Of a stretch of DNA of 11,499 nucleotides, positions 8,246 to 11,499 are shown piece after piece. How positions within the stretch are numbered: the stretch's first letter is position 1; every line of letters begins with the position of its first letter. Both the position numbers and the translations under genes were made by a program. Source of the DNA: CAWEFA01 sp963808135 (lineage in GTDB: Bacteria > Bacteroidota > Bacteroidia > Bacteroidales > DTGW01); assembly GCA_963808135.1 (NCBI GenBank), contig CAWEFA010000029.1:1-11499 (forward strand), given 5' to 3'. Below the pieces are notes generated by a model. That model had not been told where the DNA came from. It did not search any database and saw only the letters and a list, made by a program, of their open reading frames with translations.

Positions 8246-8850
8246 CTCTTTAAAAGGCTATAACTTTTGAACCAAGCATCCGATCGGGCTGAAATTTTAT
8301 ACACGTACCAAAGGGATATTATAGTTTGCAAATCTGTACGTAGATTTACTCTAAGCCACCTTTAAGGGTGAAAACTAAGGGTGGTTTTCAATATATATGA
8401 TTAATCATTAAAAAAACAAATATTTGCAATTTTTTTAATCGGGAAACAGCATACTTTTGTTAAATAAGCATCGGGGATGAAGCGTTAGGGTCATTTGGGT
8501 CTTCTGCGCCCTTTAAAATCATCCCTTATTGAACAAACCCTTAACATATACGCATAACAATAATAAATTTTTTAAAGACCTGTAACTTTTGGACCAAGCG
8601 TCCGATCGGGCTGAAATTTAGTACACGTACCAAGGGGATGTTATAGTTTGCAATTCTGTACATAGCTTTACTCTAAGCCACCTTTAAGGGTAGAAAATGG
8701 GGGTAGTTTTTAATGCAGTATTTAATAATGAACGATAGGGTTATTTCAATGTTTCTTTTAATCCTAAAATAATCTAAATAAACCTCTGAAGGAGGTAAAA
8801 GGGTTGTTTGGGCTGCCTTTAAAATCATCCCTTATTAACAACCCTAAATT
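8246..8850. repeat. Two tandem units of about 306-322 bp
   Basis: The first unit starts with TAACTTTTGAACCAAGCATC (8261) and the second with TAACTTTTGGACCAAGCGTC (8583), an offset of 322. Both continue CGATCGGGCTGAAATTT, ACACGTACCAA and TACTCTAAGCCACCTTTAAG. The distal ends match at an offset of 306 (CTTTAAAATCATCCCTTATT at 8511 and 8817). The second unit's end is the inner part of the right inverted arm, so 8487-8543 is an extra partial arm. The copies are diverged, older than the arm pair. Confidence 0.8.
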
Positions 8851-8918
8851 AGACAAGAATATAATAACTCCTTATATAGAATCAACATCTGTATAGGGTT
8901 AATTATGTCCATAGACAT
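8806..8918 (-). repeat. Right terminal inverted repeat
   Basis: Read on the minus strand from 8918 it repeats the left arm base for base except 8 positions. Its outer end contains the small dyad TATGTC/GACATA (8904-8919), absent from the left arm. Confidence 0.8.
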
Positions 8919-9440
8919 AATCTATATTTTATTTGTAGACAATTGAATGTTCTACATTTATATTTGTCTTGTTTTATTCAGAAAATCTTATCATATTGCT
9001 AATATAGCAATTAATAAGTTGCTAGGTTATAAACAACCATGCCAACTTAAATTGTTTATAACAAAAGCAATATGGTTGCTCAGCAGGAATTCTTGAAATT
9101 GTTTAAAAGGCGTTATTGATACTCGAAACTGATATACTATAAGCAGATTAGGATGTCCTTAATCCGAATTTAATCCATTCAAAGCACAAAATCAAAAGAT
9201 TTAGCCAATATGAGTGATTATTGTTTATGCTAGGATATTTGCAATAATGCCAACTGTAAATGTTTACAATGACCTAAATTTTTATACAGCAGGATTTTAT
9301 AGAAATGCTTAAAAGGCGTTACTGGACCTCGATTCTAATATACTATAAGAGAATTAGGATGTCCTGATTTCATATACGATATTTTCAAAACCAGATATCA
9401 AATGGCTTGGCCAATATGAGTGATTTTCAATTGTTCAATT
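8919..9440 (+). repeat. Tandem duplication of a 206-208-bp unit
   Basis: Unit 1 begins near 9019 (GCTAGGTTAT) and unit 2 near 9228 (GCTAGGATAT). Shared blocks are ATGCCAACT (9039 and 9247), AAAAGGCGTTA (9105 and 9311), ATACTATAAG then TTAGGATGTCCT, and CCAATATGAGTGATT (9205 and 9411). Offsets are 206-208. A faint trace of a third copy (GGCCAATATACAA) lies near 9510. This could be a fragment of a satellite or a subterminal repeat of a larger element. The 100 bases before unit 1 hold only a short dyad TGTAGA/TCTACA. Confidence 0.75.
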
Positions 9441-9859
9441 ACGTACTGGCATAAAAATTTTAGATTGTAAACAAGGTGTAAAGTTAATCTTCCGTCTTCT
9501 TTCATCGCATGGCCAATATACAATAACAAATTAAAGTGAGAAGTACTGACGCTCTCCTACCAATTCGTATGGCTTAAGAGCAGCATTTTTACACATTTTT
9601 CCTCACACTTTATCTCAAGGGAATGAAAAAAAGAGAAAAGGATGGAATATTAAATTGCCTCCTTCCACTTTCAAGGAGGAGTCCTTAATTAATTGCTTAC
9701 TAATTAAATTAAAAATGGGCGTTTGTTTACAATTTTTGGCTGCAATTTGTGAGTAAACGAAAGAAAAGTATATGACCGGTCTTTACATATAGGAAATAGA
9801 TAGTAGGATTTAATTTTCAGTAACATAAAAGTACGATATTTGTACTTGATTAAAATCTC
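9441..9859. other. Non-coding region, nothing recognised
   Basis: No frame over 60 codons, no strong repeat or hairpin. Composition is AT-rich like its surroundings. Confidence 0.4.
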
Positions 9860-9985
9860 AGCTATAAAATTAGTCAGGTTATAAGCAAATGGGAGGTCCT
9901 TCCTAATAAAATTCCATATAAGGAGTTATTTTGTTCTCGTCTAATTTAGTTCTGTTTCTCTTCAACTCATTGTAAAGTCATTTTA
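9860..9985 (+). repeat. Right, intact copy of the flanking direct repeat
   Basis: This block joins without interruption the two parts that are separated at 6804-7234, and its centre (CATATAAGGAGTTATTTTGT, then TCTCGTCTAATTTAG) also resembles the inverted arms. It is therefore the best guide to the original unit. Together with the left copy it brackets about 3.1 kb including the 1.56-kb element. Confidence 0.65.
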
Positions 9986-10639
9986 ACTTTAAACTCCAGT
10001 CTCTGAGAAAATTTAATAATAAACGTTAAATACTTACTATTGATGTTTTCTTCAGCTTGTATAACACTCACAGCTTGAAAAATAAACGTTTCTTACAACA
10101 GACAACACACAAATGCAATAAAACAGTAGAATATTTCCAGTTAAGCTATATAGTACAAAAAGAACTTTGAAAAATAAGAAAAAGTACATAAAAGTAAAGT
10201 AAAAAATAAAGTTCATCTTATCTGTTTTGGTTCTCTCATATTTTTGGGGATTGCAATTGTTCCCACTGTTACTAAGGGTATTGTTTCCATAACCTACTAA
10301 GCTACGAATAAATTAGAGCACTATTGTAAAAAATAAACAAGTGAAAAGCGTCAAAATATCTATTTTTGCTCCTAACTCGCTTAATATCAATATTTCGATA
10401 TAAGTATGTTATATCATTGTAAAGAGAATAAAAAATGGCACTTGATAGCGTATTCACTTTTTTCACCGTCCATAAGAAAAACAAAAGTTACCCCTCGTAT
10501 CTTGAAGACTATTAACTTTATAAAAAAAGTTTGTAAAGGTAATTTGTGTAAAATTATAAACCATTTCAAAAGTTCCCATGAAATTTTCTTCTAAAATTAT
10601 AAATAAGAAAGTTACTGCAGAAAAACGAAAAATCGAAAT
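9986..10639. other. AT-rich region, nothing recognised
   Basis: Short frames on both strands between 10302 and 10735 overlap one another and have low-complexity Lys/Phe/Ile-rich translations; they look fortuitous. No RNA gene is seen. Confidence 0.4.
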
Positions 10640-10806
10640 TTCACTTTTTTTTAAATATCTCGAGAACGGATCAAGATAGCCGAGTTTTCTTTTTTTAGGG
10701 TTGTAGAGCTTAAAAATACGCAACTTTTTCTCCATTTAACCGAATCTGTACCTATAACCATTTCCGAGATCCCCATAGTGGCCCTCCTTATCTTGGACAC
10801 ACTGTA
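10640..10806 (-). mobile_element. Mariner-like terminal fragment
   Basis: Read from 10806 on the minus strand the sequence begins TATACAGTGTGTCCAAGATA, then AGGAGGGCCACTATGGGGAT, with a TA at the edge. Tc1/mariner elements insert at TA, and many arthropod copies start with a CAGTGTGTCC-like terminus (family knowledge). The inner part (CTCGAGAACGGATCAAGATA on plus) looks like dispersed repeat. No transposase frame and no matching second terminus were found in the window, so it is a solo end or a short fragment. Confidence 0.4.
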
Positions 10807-11499
10807 TAATGTAATAGATATGAATCAAAGATTTTCCAAATATTTCGGAAAATGGATGGACGTGAAATAACACCCATTTGAACAATGGAGTCACATTTTT
10901 CGGACACTACACTACACAGTTTTAGTCACATGTAAATGTACAAAAGGTAATTATGATTCGTTGAAAAACATAGCATTAATTGAAATAGTTTTATCATAAT
11001 TATATTTTAGGTTGTTCGTCTATATACATACATATACGTATGGAAGTACATATGAAGTATGTGAGTCCGGACTAAATCTTGTGTGCGCTCTAACTCCAAC
11101 TGCAATCAGAATTTCCTAACCAAATTTCATATTTAGCACTTTTATAACATGCTAATGAGCTGATTAGATTTTGGGCAAAATCGGACAACCGGAAGTGGGT
11201 CTTTACTCTTGAGCATTTTGAGTTTTTTGCGATTATCTTCGTTTCTATTAGGTTTAGATAAAAATGTATAAGAATACGAAATTTATTCTAAATTATAATT
11301 TTCAATAATTTTTGTTTGAAAACTTTTTTTATATTTTGATTCATAAGCGAGTTAAAAAAATAAAATATGAAATTTTTTTAAAGTATGGTAAAATCATGTG
11401 CATACCCACAACCAATATTTTTTAAACACAAACAAATTTTAAATTTTTTTGTTATAACTGATTAACATATTAAAAATAATTTTATAAAGGTAATACTAT
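10807..11499. other. AT-rich region with repeat-like text
   Basis: No gene. A partly palindromic ACATATACGTATG stretch lies near 11028-11040. The segment around 11165-11205 (TTTTGGGCAAAATCGGACAA then CCGGAAGTGG) has the style of insect dispersed repeats, but has no second copy here to prove it. The last 200 bases are very AT-rich. Confidence 0.35.

Larger units (their letters stand above)
7357..8918. mobile_element. 1.56-kb non-coding element with 113-nt terminal inverted repeats
   Basis: The left arm 7357-7469 and right arm 8806-8918 are reverse complements of equal length without gaps. I count 105 of 113 matches; the inner 87 or so bases differ at one position. The outer 25 bases hold the other mismatches. 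No reading frame for a transposase lies between them; the interior is made of degenerate repeats and a duplicated unit that includes the right arm's inner end. This looks like a non-autonomous DNA transposon or foldback element whose arms were made or homogenised recently. Flanks (poly-A on the left, AATCTA on the right) show no convincing target-site duplication, so the superfamily is unassigned. Confidence 0.68.

Noticed and set aside
7505..9440. CRISPR array
   Set aside because: Repeats are 150-320 bp, diverged and lack short regular spacers.
6804..9985. LTR retrotransposon bounded by the direct repeats
   Set aside because: No gag/pol reading frames, no TG...CA ends, no primer-binding site or polypurine tract seen, and the left copy is interrupted.
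10302..10735. Three overlapping 60-90-codon frames on both strands as genes
   Set aside because: Mutually overlapping, low-complexity translations in AT-rich DNA; composition explains them.

Overview
The window joins two kinds of DNA. Positions 1 to about 3050 look bacterial. Almost all of 1-2159 (minus strand) is an alanyl-tRNA synthetase gene (alaS) whose family motifs are easy to read, but whose frame is broken by about a dozen small indels. A short intergenic region with a candidate sigma-70-type promoter separates it from a divergent, intact 103-codon gene for an unrecognised small protein with an N-terminal hydrophobic segment. From about 3.1 kb to the end the DNA is clearly more AT-rich, has almost no long reading frames, and is full of degenerate repeats. 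It reads like non-coding metazoan DNA, most likely arthropod (an impression from repeat style, not a search).

Layout: 1-2159 broken alaS (its C-terminal end lies off the left edge). 2160-2481 divergent intergenic. 2482-2793 small exported-protein candidate. 2794-3050 bacterial-looking 3' region with a hairpin, a perfect 16-bp GC-rich palindrome and a 10-bp tandem repeat. About 3043-3170 probable junction zone. 3170-4640 AT-rich, with weak candidate minus-strand spliced exons. 4740-4925 AT-rich foldback DNA. 5380-5600 a GC-richer island. 5810-6120 dispersed repeat. 6800-9990 a nested repeat region centred on a 1.56-kb element with 113-nt inverted termini (7357-8918), flanked by direct repeats of a related sequence and followed by a 206-208-bp tandem duplication. 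10640-10806 a mariner-like terminal sequence. The rest is AT-rich DNA in which I recognise nothing.

The two halves do not form one functional system. The main question is whether this is (a) a bacterial fragment inserted in an animal nuclear genome, (b) a misassembly between a symbiont or contaminant and its host, or (c) unpolished long-read sequence. The alaS damage is mostly frameshifts with motifs preserved on each side, which fits sequencing indels or a very recent loss of function better than old decay. The most solid structural discovery is the 113-nt inverted-repeat element. I see no CRISPR array, tRNA or rRNA, and no phage or defence genes.
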